From the NCBI RefSeq assembly GCF_038397775.1, contig NZ_CP151650.1, positions 4,340,001 to 4,404,000 on the forward strand: 64,000 nt of DNA. Reading direction: 5' to 3'. Source of the stretch: Pseudomonas sp. RC10. Its GTDB lineage: Bacteria; Pseudomonadota; Gammaproteobacteria; Pseudomonadales; Pseudomonadaceae. Positions 7,411-19,772 of the stretch are shown piece after piece; the stretch's first letter is position 1, and each line of letters opens with the position of its first letter. The notes under the pieces are model-generated. The model searched no databases and was not told where the DNA came from. It saw only the letters and a program-made list of their open reading frames with translations. The translations under genes and the position numbers were made by a program.

Positions 7411-8421
7411 TCAGTCGATCAGTTGAGCCGCACGCAGCGCTGTCAGCGCCGCGAGCCAGCGGGGATGTTGACGGTATTCGGTGGTGGCCAAGCCCTGACC
7501 GCGCATGCGAGCTATACGTGCGTGTGGCGTGATCTTCATCCGTTGTGCAGCGCTCAGTGCCAGCTCGGCGGCCGCGCGGTCGTTGCACACCAGCCCCATG
7601 TCACAGCCTGCGGTCAGTGCCGCTTCGATGCGGCTCGCGGCGTCGCCCACCACATGCGCACCTGCCATGGACAGGTCATCGCTGAAAATCACCCCGTCAA
7701 AGCCCAGCTCGCCACGCAGGATGTCCTGCAACCAGCGGCGTGAAAAGCCAGCGGGTTGATTGTCGATTTGTGGGTAAATGACGTGGGCGGGCATCACGGC
7801 CGCCAGCTGTTTGCTCAAGCGGGCGAATGGCACCAGGTCATTGGCCCTGAGGGTTTCGAGGCTGCGCTCGTCGGTGGGAATCGCGACGTGAGAGTCGGCT
7901 TCTGCCCAACCGTGGCCAGGGAAATGTTTGCCGGTCGCGGCCATGCCCGCGTCGCTCATGCCTTTGATAAACGCGCCAGCCAACAGCGCTGCGCGCTCCG
8001 GATCGCCTTCGAACGCACGACTGCCCACCACGGCACTGCGCTGATAATCCAAGTCCAGCACCGGGGCGAAACTCAGGTCGATCCCGACTGCCAACACTTC
8101 GGTCGCCATCAGCCAGCCGCATTGCTCGGCGAGGAATTCGGCATTCGGGTTGTCCGCAATCGCCCGCATCGCAGGCAAACGGACGAAACCCTGGCGCAGA
8201 CGTTGAACCCGCCCGCCTTCCTGATCGACTGCCAACAGCAGGTCAGGACGAATCGCACGAATGGACGCGCTTAGCTCACGGACCTGCCGTGGACTCTCGA
8301 TGTTGCGCGCGAAAATGATCAGGCCGCCCACTTCGGGCTGACGCAGAAACTGACGGTCGTCGGACGTCAGCCAGGTACCGGCGATATCCACCATCAGGGA
8401 GCCATGCAGGCCAGAATGCAT
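7411..8421 (-). CDS. nagZ: Beta-N-acetylhexosaminidase NagZ
   Basis: A 336-residue glycoside hydrolase family 3 enzyme of the cytoplasm. It removes GlcNAc from GlcNAc-anhydroMurNAc-peptides during peptidoglycan recycling and so affects AmpC induction. Diagnostic segments are GSLMVDIAGTWL at the start, LAVDQEGGRVQR, KHFPGHGWAEADSHV (catalytic His in the flexible loop) and FSDDLSMAGA (nucleophile Asp). The ATG at 8421 begins the family-like N-terminus (MHSGLHGSLM) and has AAGGATC upstream; the longer open frame is not supported. It sits downstream of psrA in the same orientation (90 nt) and upstream of the phosphorylase. Confidence 0.95.
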   Translation of the reverse strand: MHSGLHGSLMVDIAGTWLTSDDRQFLRQPEVGGLIIFARNIESPRQVRELSASIRAIRPDLLLAVDQEGGRVQRLRQGFVRLPAMRAIADNPNAEFLAEQCGWLMATEVLAVGIDLSFAPVLDLDYQRSAVVGSRAFEGDPERAALLAGAFIKGMSDAGMAATGKHFPGHGWAEADSHVAIPTDERSLETLRANDLVPFARLSKQLAAVMPAHVIYPQIDNQPAGFSRRWLQDILRGELGFDGVIFSDDLSMAGAHVVGDAASRIEAALTAGCDMGLVCNDRAAAELALSAAQRMKITPHARIARMRGQGLATTEYRQHPRWLAALTALRAAQLID

Positions 8422-8511
8422 AGAAAGATCCTTCAACAACCATTGCCCAATGCGGCATGGTGCGGGATCGTCGGGTGCGATGCAAATGCACGGCACCCGG
8501 TGAGGCGGGAA

Positions 8512-9222
8512 TCAGACCTTGGCGGGCGCCGGGGTTGAACTCTTGCTACGGGGCTTGAGCTGCGCGCTGATCATCGCCGCGTCGGTGACACCGGTTTCGG
8601 CACGCATGCCGGCTGCCAGGAACGGCACCATCAAACGCATGACCTGCTCAATCGAGGTGTTGACACCGAAGTCGGTCTCGGCAATCGCTCGCAGTGCTTT
8701 GATGCCGGACATGCTGAACGCGGCCGCGCCGAGCATGAAGTGCACGCGCCAGAACAGTTCGATGGGAGGAATACGGGGGGCGGCTTCGTTGACCAGAACC
8801 ATGTAGCGGCGGAACACCTTGCCGTACATGTCTTCGAGATAACGCCGCAGGTGGCCTTGGCTCTGACTGAACGCCAAGCCCAGCAGGCGCATGAAAATCG
8901 ACAAATCATTGCCGCTTCGGGGTTGCACTACCAGCGCTTGCTCGACGAGAATTTCCAGCAACTCTTCAAGGGTAGGCTTGTGTTCGGGCTTGGCTTGCCG
9001 ACGTTCCAGCTCCTTGTCGAGGCTGGCGCAAAACGGCCCCAGAAAGCGCGAGAACACGGCCTGAATCAGCGCCTTCTTGGAACCGAAGTGATAATTCACC
9101 GCCGCCAGATTGACCGACGCCTTGCTGGTAATCAGCCGCAACGAGGTTTCGGCAAATCCTTTCTCCGCAAACAGCTGCTCCGCAGCATCCAGAATTCGTT
9201 CAACTGTTTCCGACTGAGCCAT
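8512..9222 (-). CDS. psrA: TetR-family regulator PsrA
   Basis: A 236-residue TetR regulator with an N-terminal helix-turn-helix (about 5-55, ending LAAVNYHFGSKKALI) and a long helical ligand domain. The sequence and its place between nagZ and lexA match PsrA. PsrA senses long-chain fatty acids, represses itself and fadBA-type beta-oxidation genes, and activates rpoS in pseudomonads. Two palindromes matching the published PsrA site, (G/C)AAAC-N2-4-GTTT(G/C), lie just upstream at 9238-9264. The ATG at 9222 is preferred to the longer frame, which would run through those operators. The target operon fadBA is in this same window. Confidence 0.95.
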   Translation of the reverse strand: MAQSETVERILDAAEQLFAEKGFAETSLRLITSKASVNLAAVNYHFGSKKALIQAVFSRFLGPFCASLDKELERRQAKPEHKPTLEELLEILVEQALVVQPRSGNDLSIFMRLLGLAFSQSQGHLRRYLEDMYGKVFRRYMVLVNEAAPRIPPIELFWRVHFMLGAAAFSMSGIKALRAIAETDFGVNTSIEQVMRLMVPFLAAGMRAETGVTDAAMISAQLKPRSKSSTPAPAKV

Positions 9223-9237
9223 GGGTTCTTCGCCTGA

Positions 9238-9264
9238 CAAACACTTGTTTGAAACATACGTTTC
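9238..9264 (-). promoter_or_regulatory. Tandem PsrA operators upstream of psrA
   Basis: CAAAC-ACTT-GTTTG at 9238-9251 and GAAAC-ATAC-GTTTC at 9251-9264 share one base. Both fit the PsrA consensus with a 4-nt spacer. They lie 16-42 nt upstream of the psrA start, consistent with autorepression. Confidence 0.85.
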
Positions 9265-9412
9265 AGCCGTCAGGCTGTCAACCCTCGGCTGTTCGCTTTC
9301 TGTCTGGCCGGTCACGGCATTTAATCATATAAATCGCGGCCCCAAGCCATCATTCCCGCCCGGTGGATCCATTCTCTTGGCGACGGTCGGTCAAGCCGCG
9401 TGAAAAGGATGA

Positions 9413-9440
9413 TTGCCAAGACGCGATCACTGTATATAAT
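9413..9440 (+). promoter_or_regulatory. lexA sigma-70 promoter
   Basis: TTGCCA at 9413-9418 and a perfect TATAAT at 9435-9440 with a 16-nt spacer. The first SOS box overlaps the -10 element. Confidence 0.75.
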
Positions 9441-9464
9441 CCCAGTCACTGTATAAAAAGACAG
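9430..9464 (+). promoter_or_regulatory. Two LexA (SOS) boxes
   Basis: Both boxes have the form CTG-N10-CAG: box 1 at 9430-9445 (CTGTATATAATCCCAG) and box 2 at 9449-9464 (CTGTATAAAAAGACAG). Dual boxes before lexA fit strong autorepression of lexA-sulA. Confidence 0.92.
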
Positions 9465-9474
9465 AGCGATTCAC

Positions 9475-10083
9475 ATGATCAAACTGACGTCACGCCAAGC
9501 TGAAATCCTGGACTTCATCAAACGCTGTCTGGAAGACAACGGCTACCCGCCTACCCGTGCGGAAATCGCTCAGGAACTGGGGTTCAAATCCCCCAACGCC
9601 GCTGAAGAACACCTCAAGGCCTTGGCCCGCAAAGGCGCCATTGAAATGACCCCGGGCGCGTCCCGTGGCATTCGCATTCCTGACTTCGAAGCCAAGGCAG
9701 ACGACAGCGGCCTGCCGATCATCGGTCGTGTTGCCGCAGGTGCCCCTATTCTCGCCCAGCAGCACATCGAAGAATCCCTGGCCATCAACCCTGCCTTCTT
9801 TCATCCGAGTGCCGACTATCTGTTGCGTGTTCACGGCATGAGCATGAAGGACGTCGGCATTCTTGACGGCGACCTGCTGGCCGTTCACACCACCCGCGAA
9901 GCCCGAAACGGCCAGATCGTCGTGGCGCGGATCGGCGATGAAGTGACCGTTAAACGCTTCAAGCGGGAAGGCAACAAAGTCTGGTTGATCGCTGAAAACC
10001 CTGAATTCGCCCCCATCGAAGTCAACCTGAAAGATCAGGACCTGGTCATCGAAGGGCTGAGCGTCGGCGTGATTCGCCGCTAA
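9475..10083 (+). CDS. lexA: LexA repressor, SOS master regulator
   Basis: A 202-residue LexA with an N-terminal winged helix (1-70, [12 protein letters not shown], with [13 protein letters not shown] as recognition region) and a C-terminal S24 peptidase-like domain. The self-cleavage Ala-Gly bond lies in [10 protein letters not shown] (about residues 88-89). The catalytic Ser is in HGMSMKD (about 123) and the Lys in EVTVKRF (about 160). RecA filaments stimulate cleavage, which derepresses SOS genes. Two SOS boxes lie upstream and sulA follows after 11 nt, giving the lexA-sulA operon typical of Pseudomonas. Confidence 0.97.
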   Translation: MIKLTSRQAEILDFIKRCLEDNGYPPTRAEIAQELGFKSPNAAEEHLKALARKGAIEMTPGASRGIRIPDFEAKADDSGLPIIGRVAAGAPILAQQHIEESLAINPAFFHPSADYLLRVHGMSMKDVGILDGDLLAVHTTREARNGQIVVARIGDEVTVKRFKREGNKVWLIAENPEFAPIEVNLKDQDLVIEGLSVGVIRR

Positions 10084-10094
10084 GGAGAACGTTT

Positions 10095-10598
10095 ATGCAG
10101 TTCCCACAGACACCGCAACAACATGCACAACTGCCGCTGTTCGAAGCCTTCATGGCCCCTGCCATGCCGCTGCTCGACGTGCCGCTGCTCCAGATTCCGG
10201 TCCTCGAAGACGTCGTCGAGGCCCCGTGGAGCAACGAACCCGAAGTCTTCAGTGAATTGTCGTTGCGCGGCGCTGCCGGAAACTGCCTGAACCTCCTCGC
10301 GCCGATCTTGCGCGACCTGAGCCAGGACCGAAACGATCGCTGGTTGACGCTGATCGCGCCACCGTCGAGCGTGACACAAGCCTGGCTACGAGACGCGGGC
10401 CTGAACCGGGAACGCATTATCCTGATGCACCCGAGAGGCACGCAAAGCGCGCTGGAGCTGACACGGGAAGCCTTGCGACTGGGCCGCAGCCACACCGTTG
10501 TGAGCTGGATCAACCCGCTGCCAAGCACCGCGCGCCAGCAATTGATCAGCGCAGCGCGTGTCGGGGATGCACAAAGTTTGAATATTCGCCTGGGCTGA
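10095..10598 (+). CDS. sulA: SOS cell-division inhibitor SulA
   Basis: A 167-residue SulA-like protein. Residues 1-60 are variable and proline-rich. The core (about 55-160) contains LSLRGAAGNCLNLLAPILRDL, RWLTLIAPP and HTVVSWINPL, matching the degenerate RecA-like fold of the family. It blocks FtsZ polymerisation during SOS. It is cotranscribed with lexA, and TAAGGAGAACG provides a strong ribosome-binding site. In most organisms outside Pseudomonas sulA is not next to lexA. Confidence 0.92.
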   Translation: MQFPQTPQQHAQLPLFEAFMAPAMPLLDVPLLQIPVLEDVVEAPWSNEPEVFSELSLRGAAGNCLNLLAPILRDLSQDRNDRWLTLIAPPSSVTQAWLRDAGLNRERIILMHPRGTQSALELTREALRLGRSHTVVSWINPLPSTARQQLISAARVGDAQSLNIRLG

Positions 10599-10716
10599 GG
10601 CTATTCGCTCGAGCTACTCGGGACGGGCGTAACCGCCGGAAGCAGGCATGCGCCGGGCCTCTCGTCAAACAGAGAAGCCAGCAGAAAGGGTAGTACGAGG
10701 CTGATCCAGAACAGGA

Positions 10717-10953
10717 TCAGTGCAGGACGCGAGGCCCCTCTTCTTCTTTGGTCAGCTCGCCTTCGGCCAGGCGACCGGCCATTTGCACGCCCACGCTGAG
10801 CATCGCCTTGGCGACTTCGACGTGTTGGCCATGCAGAAATGCCTTGGCGTCCTCAGAGAAGTTCAAGGTCACCAGCGACCCTTCATCTTCGGCGCGGCGC
10901 AGCTCAATGCGGCCGTCAGGCAGTTCTACAATTTCCAGAAAAGAGGTTGGCAT
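10717..10953 (-). CDS. Conserved hypothetical protein (PA3009-like)
   Basis: A 78-residue acidic soluble protein starting MPTSFLEIVELPDGRIELRR. It contains a predicted strand-rich N-terminus, a central helix (SEDAKAFLHGQHVEVAKAML) and an acidic C-terminus (ELTKEEEG). It has no signal peptide or membrane segment. The same small gene follows lexA-sulA in other Pseudomonas. The ATG at 10953 is chosen as the start of the conserved-looking sequence. A perfect hairpin CTGATCC/GGATCAG at 10701-10720 overlaps the stop. Function is unknown. Confidence 0.75.
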   Translation of the reverse strand: MPTSFLEIVELPDGRIELRRAEDEGSLVTLNFSEDAKAFLHGQHVEVAKAMLSVGVQMAGRLAEGELTKEEEGPRVLH

Positions 10954-11028
10954 CAGGACAGTTCTCCACGAAAGGCGGGCATTGTAACAGCCTGATGACT
11001 CAGGCCCTAGCCCACCGATCACAATGCC

Positions 11029-11550
11029 TTAACACTCGCTCAGCCCTTCACGGAATCGAATCGCCAGGCTTTTCAGCTGTTGGCGCCAGCTTTCCATTTC
11101 TTCGCGAGTCAGTTCGGGCTCGACTTCGTCTTCGGCGCCCACGGAAATGATCAACGGTTGGGTCACATCGCCTTTGGGTTTTTTCGGCGCGCGAGGCGGC
11201 TGAAACAGCGCGTTGTAGGACGCCAGCAGTTGCGCCAGCCAGGTTTCGCGCTGCTGAGCCAATTCCACCAACTCACCCATTTCAGGGATTGCGATGGCTT
11301 CCAGCACTTGAGGAGTGAGCAAGTCCTCGGCGCGGGCCGTGTTGGCGTTGGGCAGGCGATAGAAACCCGCAATTTCATGGCACAAACCCAGCAGCGCACC
11401 ATAGAGATGAAAGATTGCCGACTCGCGTTCCGCCTGCTCAAGCCCTTGGGCGTTCATGGCGCGGCTTTCTTTCGCCTTGGCCATGGATTCGAGCGCCAAG
11501 CCTGCGAAGAACAGCTTTTGGTTGGTGCGGGTATAGAGTTCGTGAGCCAT
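11029..11550 (-). CDS. Conserved hypothetical protein (DUF6586-like, PA3010-like)
   Basis: A 173-residue soluble, mainly helical protein starting MAHELYTRTNQKLFFAGLALE, with GGGGAGA upstream. The first 110 residues are helix-rich, followed by a basic/proline linker (PPRAPKKPKGD) and an acidic C-terminal helix (ELTREEMESWRQQLKSLA). Position between topA and the small PA3009-like gene matches other pseudomonads. I recall the family label DUF6586 but could not check it. The role is unknown. Confidence 0.8.
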   Translation of the reverse strand: MAHELYTRTNQKLFFAGLALESMAKAKESRAMNAQGLEQAERESAIFHLYGALLGLCHEIAGFYRLPNANTARAEDLLTPQVLEAIAIPEMGELVELAQQRETWLAQLLASYNALFQPPRAPKKPKGDVTQPLIISVGAEDEVEPELTREEMESWRQQLKSLAIRFREGLSEC

Positions 11551-11596
11551 ATCAGTGGTCTCCCCATCGATAAAGTGTTGTAACGAATCCGCCAAG

Positions 11597-11637
11597 GAAA
11601 AAAATCCCTCGATGCGCAGACCGGCCACCGAGGGATT
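11597..11637 (-). terminator. Rho-independent terminator of topA
   Basis: On the minus strand AATCCCTCG pairs with CGAGGGATT around a 17-nt loop, followed by a T-run. It lies between the topA stop and the start of the next minus-strand gene. Confidence 0.85.
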
Positions 11638-11694
11638 CTTTTAACGCAAAGCGCGGGCGCTTGCCAGCCGCGTTAGCAGCTCACACGCGAGCGA

Positions 11695-14298
11695 TCAACG
11701 CTTGTCTTCGACCTTCCACTTGCCGCCGTCGTAGAAGGCACGCCAGCCGGTCGGCTTGCCTTCCACTTCAGTCTGCACATACTGCTCCTTGGACTTACGG
11801 CTGTAACGAATCACCGCCGGACGGCCATCAGGGTCTTTCTGTGGGGCTTCGCACAGGAAGTGGTACTTCGGATCGATCTCGGACTTGTGCGGCACGATTT
11901 CCAGCACCAACGGCGCTCGGGTCTCGCGGTTTTTCGGGAACTGGCTGGCGGCCAGGAACAGCCCCGACGCGCCGTCGCGCAGAATGTAGGTGTCGTCGAC
12001 CTTCTCGCACTTCAGCTCCGGCATTTTCACCGGGTCCATTTTCGGCGGCGCCGCTTCACCGCTCTTCAGCAGCTTGCGGGTGTTCTTGCAATTGGTGCAG
12101 CCGAAGAACTTGCCGAAACGGCCGGTCTTGAGCTGCATCTCACCGCCACACTTGTCGCACTCGACGCTCGGGCCTTCGTAGCCCTTGATGCGGTAGGTGC
12201 CCTCTTCGATCTCGTAGCCCGCGCAATCCGGGTTGTTGCCGCAGATGTGCAGTTTGCGCTTCTCATCAAGCAGGTAGGCATCCATCGCCGTGCTGCAGAT
12301 CGGGCAGCGGTGCTTGCCACGCAACACGCGGGATTCTGATTCACCTTCGTCGTCTTCGGCGATTTCGTCGCCCGGCGTCAGGTTGACCGTGGCCTTGCAG
12401 CGCTCTTTCGGCGGCAGGCTGTAGCCCGAGCAACCGAGGAAAACGCCCGTGGACGCGGTACGAATCTGCATCGGACGGCCACACACCTTGCACGGGATGT
12501 CGGTCATCACCGGCTCGTTGGCTCGCATACCGCTGCCCGTGGCTTCGGCTACTTCCAGCTTCTTCTTGAAGTCGCCATAGAACTCGTCGAGCACGTTTTT
12601 CCAGTCGCGCTCGCCCTGGGCCACATCATCGAGGTTCTCTTCCATGCCGGCGGTGAAGCCGTAGTCCATCAGGTTGGAGAAGCTCTCGGACAGGCGCTCA
12701 GTGACGATGTCGCCCATCTTCTCGGAGTAGAAGCGGCGGTTGTGCAGCGCCACGTAGCCACGGTCCTGAATCGTCGAGATGATCGCCGCGTAAGTCGACG
12801 GACGACCGATGCCGCGTTTTTCCATCTCCTTGACCAGGCTCGCTTCCGAATAGCGCGCAGGCGGCTTGGTGAAGTGCTGGCTCGGGTCGAGCTTGATCAG
12901 CTTCATCACGTCGCCCTGAGCCATGTCTGGCAGCACGTCGTCATCACCGGGCTTGCTCATCTGCGGCAGCACACGGGTGTAACCGTCGAACTTGAGGATG
13001 CGGCCCTTGGCGCGCAGCTCGAACTCACTCGCCGCCACGCTGACAGTGGTGGACAGGTATTGCGCAGGCGGCATCTGGCAGGCCACGAACTGGCGCCAGA
13101 TCAGCTCGTACAGACGCTCGGCATCGCGTTCCATGCCCGTCAGCTTGCTCGGATGAGTGTTGACGTCGGAAGGACGAATCGCTTCGTGAGCCTCTTGTGC
13201 ACCTTCCTTGCTGCTGTAGACGATCGGCGCGTCCGGCAGGTACTTCTTGCCGAACTCGGTTTCAATGTAGGTGCGGGCCATGGCCACGGCGTCGGCCGAC
13301 AGGTTGGTCGAGTCGGTACGCATGTACGTGATGTAACCGGCTTCGTACAAACGCTGGGCCATCATCATGGTTTTCTTCACGCCGTAGCCCAAGCGGTTGC
13401 TCGCGGCCTGTTGCAGCGTGGACGTGATGAACGGCGCCGACGGCTTGCTGCTGGTCGGTTTGTCCTCACGCTTGGCGATCTTGTAGGCAGACGCCTTGAG
13501 CTTTTCCAGCGCGGCCATGGCCTGCGCTTCGTTCAGCGGCTTGAAGGCCTCGCCGTTTTCCCGCGCCACTTCGAAACGCACGTTGGCGCCTTTCGCGGTG
13601 CCGAGGTCGGCGTGCACTTCCCAATATTCTTCCGGGTTGAACGCACGGATTTCGCGCTCACGCTCCACGACCAGTTTCACGGCCACGGACTGGACGCGGC
13701 CGGCAGACAGGCCACGGGCAATCTTCTGCCAGAGCAGCGGCGAGACCATGTAACCCACGACGCGGTCGAGGAAACGGCGGGCCTGCTGGGCATTGACGCG
13801 GTCGATGTCCAGCTCGCCCGGCTTGGAGAACGCTTCCTGAATGGCTTTCTTGGTGATTTCGTTGAACACCACGCGCTTGTAGCGCTCGTCGTCACCGCCG
13901 ATGGCTTCGCGCAGGTGCCAGGCAATGGCTTCCCCTTCGCGGTCCAAGTCCGTCGCGAGATAGATGGTGTCGGCATCTTTGGCCAGGCGGCGCAGCTCGT
14001 CGATCACCTTTTCCTTGCCAGGCAAGATCTCGTACTTGGCTTTCCAGCCATGCTCCGGATCGACGCCCATGCGAGCCACGAGCTGGCGCTTGGCCTTTTC
14101 CTTGGGCGTCAATGCAGGCGCTTCGGAAGCTGTCTTGCCCTTTTTGGCGGCAGGTTCTTTCGCAGCGCTAGCCGAACCGCTGGTGGGCAGGTCTCGGATA
14201 TGGCCGATACTCGACTTCACCACGTACTGGCTGCCCAGGTACTTGTTGATGGTCTTGGCCTTAGCCGGGGATTCCACAATGACCAGCGATTTGCCCAT
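11695..14298 (-). CDS. topA: DNA topoisomerase I
   Basis: An 867-residue type IA topoisomerase that relaxes negative supercoils. The TOPRIM domain starts at the N-terminus ([17 protein letters not shown], then [15 protein letters not shown] for metal binding). The catalytic Tyr is in [10 protein letters not shown] (about residue 325). The C-terminus carries three topoisomerase zinc fingers (CKVCG...C...C, CPICS...C...C, CDKCG...C..C) and a final basic beta domain. A Lys/Ala-rich insert at about 40-70 is typical of pseudomonads. It has its own near-consensus promoter (14355-14383) and terminator. Long antisense open frames over it are GC-bias artefacts. Confidence 0.97.
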   Translation of the reverse strand: MGKSLVIVESPAKAKTINKYLGSQYVVKSSIGHIRDLPTSGSASAAKEPAAKKGKTASEAPALTPKEKAKRQLVARMGVDPEHGWKAKYEILPGKEKVIDELRRLAKDADTIYLATDLDREGEAIAWHLREAIGGDDERYKRVVFNEITKKAIQEAFSKPGELDIDRVNAQQARRFLDRVVGYMVSPLLWQKIARGLSAGRVQSVAVKLVVEREREIRAFNPEEYWEVHADLGTAKGANVRFEVARENGEAFKPLNEAQAMAALEKLKASAYKIAKREDKPTSSKPSAPFITSTLQQAASNRLGYGVKKTMMMAQRLYEAGYITYMRTDSTNLSADAVAMARTYIETEFGKKYLPDAPIVYSSKEGAQEAHEAIRPSDVNTHPSKLTGMERDAERLYELIWRQFVACQMPPAQYLSTTVSVAASEFELRAKGRILKFDGYTRVLPQMSKPGDDDVLPDMAQGDVMKLIKLDPSQHFTKPPARYSEASLVKEMEKRGIGRPSTYAAIISTIQDRGYVALHNRRFYSEKMGDIVTERLSESFSNLMDYGFTAGMEENLDDVAQGERDWKNVLDEFYGDFKKKLEVAEATGSGMRANEPVMTDIPCKVCGRPMQIRTASTGVFLGCSGYSLPPKERCKATVNLTPGDEIAEDDEGESESRVLRGKHRCPICSTAMDAYLLDEKRKLHICGNNPDCAGYEIEEGTYRIKGYEGPSVECDKCGGEMQLKTGRFGKFFGCTNCKNTRKLLKSGEAAPPKMDPVKMPELKCEKVDDTYILRDGASGLFLAASQFPKNRETRAPLVLEIVPHKSEIDPKYHFLCEAPQKDPDGRPAVIRYSRKSKEQYVQTEVEGKPTGWRAFYDGGKWKVEDKR

Positions 14299-14354
14299 GG
14301 ATCGGAAAATTCCTAATGCGAGAAAAAAAGACGTCAGAGCCGTCGAGGCCCCGC

Positions 14355-14383
14355 TATATATAGTGGCTACAAGGTGAGGTCAA
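14355..14383 (-). promoter_or_regulatory. topA sigma-70 promoter
   Basis: On the minus strand, TTGACC (14378-14383) and TATATA (14355-14360) are separated by exactly 17 nt, about 57 nt upstream of the topA start. The repeated TATATATA gives more than one possible -10 register. Confidence 0.7.
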
Positions 14384-14408
14384 GCAGAGGCTACTGCAAG
14401 GTCTCGCC

Positions 14409-14645
14409 TTACGACCTTGAAAAAAGGTCAGGTTCGGCCGTGACCAAAGCAAAGCGTGGCACGTGCTCGCCGTCAACCTCGACTGACTCCAGAAACATCG
14501 TCAAAGGACGAACCCAGAGGCCGTATTCACCATACAGCGCCTGATAGAACACGACTTCTTCTTCGGTCTCAGAATGCTTCGCGACACCGAATACACGGTA
14601 CTCGGGGCCTTTGTAATGACGGTAGAGACCTGGCTTCAACGGCAT
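14409..14645 (-). CDS. DUF1653 domain protein
   Basis: A 78-residue protein starting MPLKPGLYRHYKGPEYRVFGVAKHSE. The GLYRHYKG..Y.V...A.HSET....V.Y..LYG..GLWVRP pattern is the DUF1653 signature and fills almost the whole protein. It is a small cytoplasmic protein of unknown function, widespread in proteobacteria. The start at 14645 is fixed by the family N-terminus; the upstream extension of the frame reads through the fadA terminator. It lies between fadA and topA as in P. aeruginosa. Confidence 0.88.
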   Translation of the reverse strand: MPLKPGLYRHYKGPEYRVFGVAKHSETEEEVVFYQALYGEYGLWVRPLTMFLESVEVDGEHVPRFALVTAEPDLFSRS

Positions 14646-14699
14646 GCTGTGGACCTCTCGAACGGACGCGAAAAAAACTTCAAAAAAAACATTTCCTGA

Positions 14700-14733
14700 A
14701 AAACACAAAAGCCGGGGCACGTGGCCCCGGCTT
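14700..14733 (-). terminator. Rho-independent terminator of fadBA
   Basis: On the minus strand a 9-bp GC stem CCGGGGC/GCCCCGG extended by AAG/CTT is followed by TTTTGTGTTTT. It lies 16 nt past the fadA stop. Confidence 0.9.
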
Positions 14734-14748
14734 GAACACTCATGCCGA

Positions 14749-18095
<3,347 letters not shown>

Positions 18096-18668
18096 CAACT
18101 GATCTCCACGATATGGAAGCTGAACAATACGCGTCAGACGCTGAAATCTGGCGCAAATCACGAGGTTTTCGTGGTTGCGAACACCAAACGCCAGTTACCC
18201 CGTCGACACGATTCGGGCGTCTGTCAGAGCATTCCTACGGCAAACGCTCAATTCATACGCCCGTTTGATTTGGGTGCGCCTACCTTCTGCCATATTCCAG
18301 CAATTGTCAATTCAGCAGACAGCGGACAAAACCGGCAAATCACAGGTAAAAGACACAGGTGATAAGGCAGCATTCAGCGTAATGATCGCGTTCAACAGAC
18401 AAGCTGGGGGAGTAAACGCGAGAAGCGACGACCGGTACGCAAATCCTGGAAAATAATGGGATCCACCGCAGACAAATGCACCAAGAAGGTCTACATTCTG
18501 TGCACTGCGCATCAAGACGGGTCGTTTTTCAGAAGTGATGTGAAACGAATCGGCACGTCTTCTGCGGTATTGCACCGCAAAGCACCACGAATTACGGCCT
18601 GCCTGGCCAACCCCCAGCCCGATGTTGTTATCGGGCTTTTTAATGCCTGCGATTTGCCCTTGCCGCCG
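18096..18668. other. Large intergenic region upstream of fadB
   Basis: This 573-nt region holds short open frames on both strands, none convincing. It contains an inverted pair CAAACG/CGTTTG at 18241-18267 (15-nt spacer) that resembles split PsrA half-sites, and an intrinsic terminator in plus orientation at 18616-18641 with no gene to explain it. Confidence 0.5.
18616..18641 (+). terminator. Orphan rho-independent terminator
   Basis: Perfect 8-bp stem AGCCCGAT/ATCGGGCT with a 6-nt loop, followed by TTTT. It is oriented for plus-strand transcription although no plus-strand gene ends here; the minus-strand side lacks a T-run. Confidence 0.75.
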
Positions 18669-19106
18669 TCACGCCAACGCTTTCAACACGGCAGCAATGC
18701 GCTGCAACACTTCCGCTTCGCCGCGCTCCGCCCAATACAGGGCGATCAGCTGCTTGCCAGCTTCGACCTTGTACACGTCGGCGGGCAGCGTCTGAAAGTG
18801 CGCCTGCAAGCGGGCATCCTTACACGGCTCGCGCCATTGGTTGACCCACTCTCCGGGTGTCATCTGCCAGTAGGTCCAGACATCCGGCTCGCGGGCCGTG
18901 CGAGGTCGGTGATACTGCGCGCACGGGCTCGGCGGCTCGACGGGCAGCCAATGGGGCCATTCCTGTGGGATCAGCTGCATGGCCAGCCCCATGCGCCGTG
19001 CCTCCATTCGCATCGCCATGCGACCGCTCTGAGAGCGCGATGGTCTGAGCCATACCAAAGGGCTTAATATGACGGCAATGATTGACAGCACTATCCACAC
19101 CGTCAT
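18669..19106 (-). CDS. Hypothetical membrane-anchored protein (PA3016-like)
   Basis: A 145-residue protein with one N-terminal membrane helix (MTVWIVLSIIAVILSPLVWL), then a basic stretch (RPSRSQSGRMAMRMEARRMG) and a soluble domain rich in Trp and Pro (EWPHWLPVEPPSP, VWTYWQMTPGEWVNQW). The C-terminal helix (AERGEAEVLQRIAAVLKAL) is amphipathic. The topology suggests an inner-membrane anchor with a cytoplasmic domain, by the positive-inside rule. It lies between fadB and the universal stress gene as in other Pseudomonas. No known function. Confidence 0.8.
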   Translation of the reverse strand: MTVWIVLSIIAVILSPLVWLRPSRSQSGRMAMRMEARRMGLAMQLIPQEWPHWLPVEPPSPCAQYHRPRTAREPDVWTYWQMTPGEWVNQWREPCKDARLQAHFQTLPADVYKVEAGKQLIALYWAERGEAEVLQRIAAVLKALA

Positions 19107-19216
19107 ATGTCTATGCCCCTGTCGCGGGGAGCGACGAGTAAAACATGAAGGCGTGCCATGAGGCGCGTGAAAAGAGCCATAATCAACACCATCGCAGACC
19201 TCAGAAGGAACATCCC

Positions 19217-19660
19217 ATGTCCTATGAACATATTTTGGTAGCCGTGGACCTCACTGAAGAGTGCGATCCCGTTATCAAGCGTGCCATCAAGCTGGCGTTG
19301 GGCACCAACGCCAAGCTGTCGCTGGTACACATCGTTGAACCCATGGCCATGGCCTTTGGCGGCGATGTGCCAATGGACCTCTCGCAGCTGCAACAACAGC
19401 AGTTCGATCAGGCCAAGGAAAAGCTTGAAGCACTTAAGTTGAAATACCCTGACGTGAAAACCGGTGACAGTCATCTGACCTACGGCCAGCCGCGCCAGGA
19501 AATTCACCAGTTGGCCAAGGAACATCACGTAGACCTGATCGTGGTCGGCAGCCATGGCCGTCACGGCCTGTCGCTACTGTTGGGTTCAACCGCCAATGAC
19601 GTGCTGCACGGTGCGCCGTGCGACGTGCTGGCGGTCCGCCTGGTCAAACGCGCCGAGTAA
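19217..19660 (+). CDS. Universal stress protein, UspA family
   Basis: A 147-residue single-domain Usp. The start MSYEHILVAVDLTEECD is the family N-terminus, with GAAGGAAC upstream. The ATP-binding signature G-2X-G-9X-G(S/T) appears as VGSHGRHGLSLLLGST near residues 118-133, so it is likely a nucleotide-binding member. The ends of the central beta strands (LSLVHIVEP, HVDLIVVGSH) are recognisable. Such proteins are induced by starvation or low oxygen and act in the cytoplasm. A clear terminator follows. Confidence 0.93.
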   Translation: MSYEHILVAVDLTEECDPVIKRAIKLALGTNAKLSLVHIVEPMAMAFGGDVPMDLSQLQQQQFDQAKEKLEALKLKYPDVKTGDSHLTYGQPRQEIHQLAKEHHVDLIVVGSHGRHGLSLLLGSTANDVLHGAPCDVLAVRLVKRAE

Positions 19661-19676
19661 TCCTGCGACGCAAACA

Positions 19677-19710
19677 AAAGCCCGGCCCGTTGAAGGGGTC
19701 GGGCTTTTTT
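19677..19710. terminator. Bidirectional terminator between usp and the ABC-F gene
   Basis: AAAGCCCG/CGGGCTTT outer stem with GCCC/GGGG inside. T-runs occur on both strands, so it can serve the plus-strand usp gene and the convergent ABC-F gene. Confidence 0.85.
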
Positions 19711-19772
19711 GTGGCTGCCGATTGCCGAAGGATTACCCTTCCTGCTAAGCGCTTACTCGTCCAGCTCGGCGC

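Noticed and set aside
12742..14316. 524-codon plus-strand open frame antisense to topA
   Set aside because: It mirrors the codon bias of topA, carries no domain and has no ribosome-binding site; topA is unambiguous.
18456..19067. 203-codon plus-strand frame upstream of usp
   Set aside because: It reads through an intrinsic terminator and is antisense to the PA3016-like gene, with no domain.
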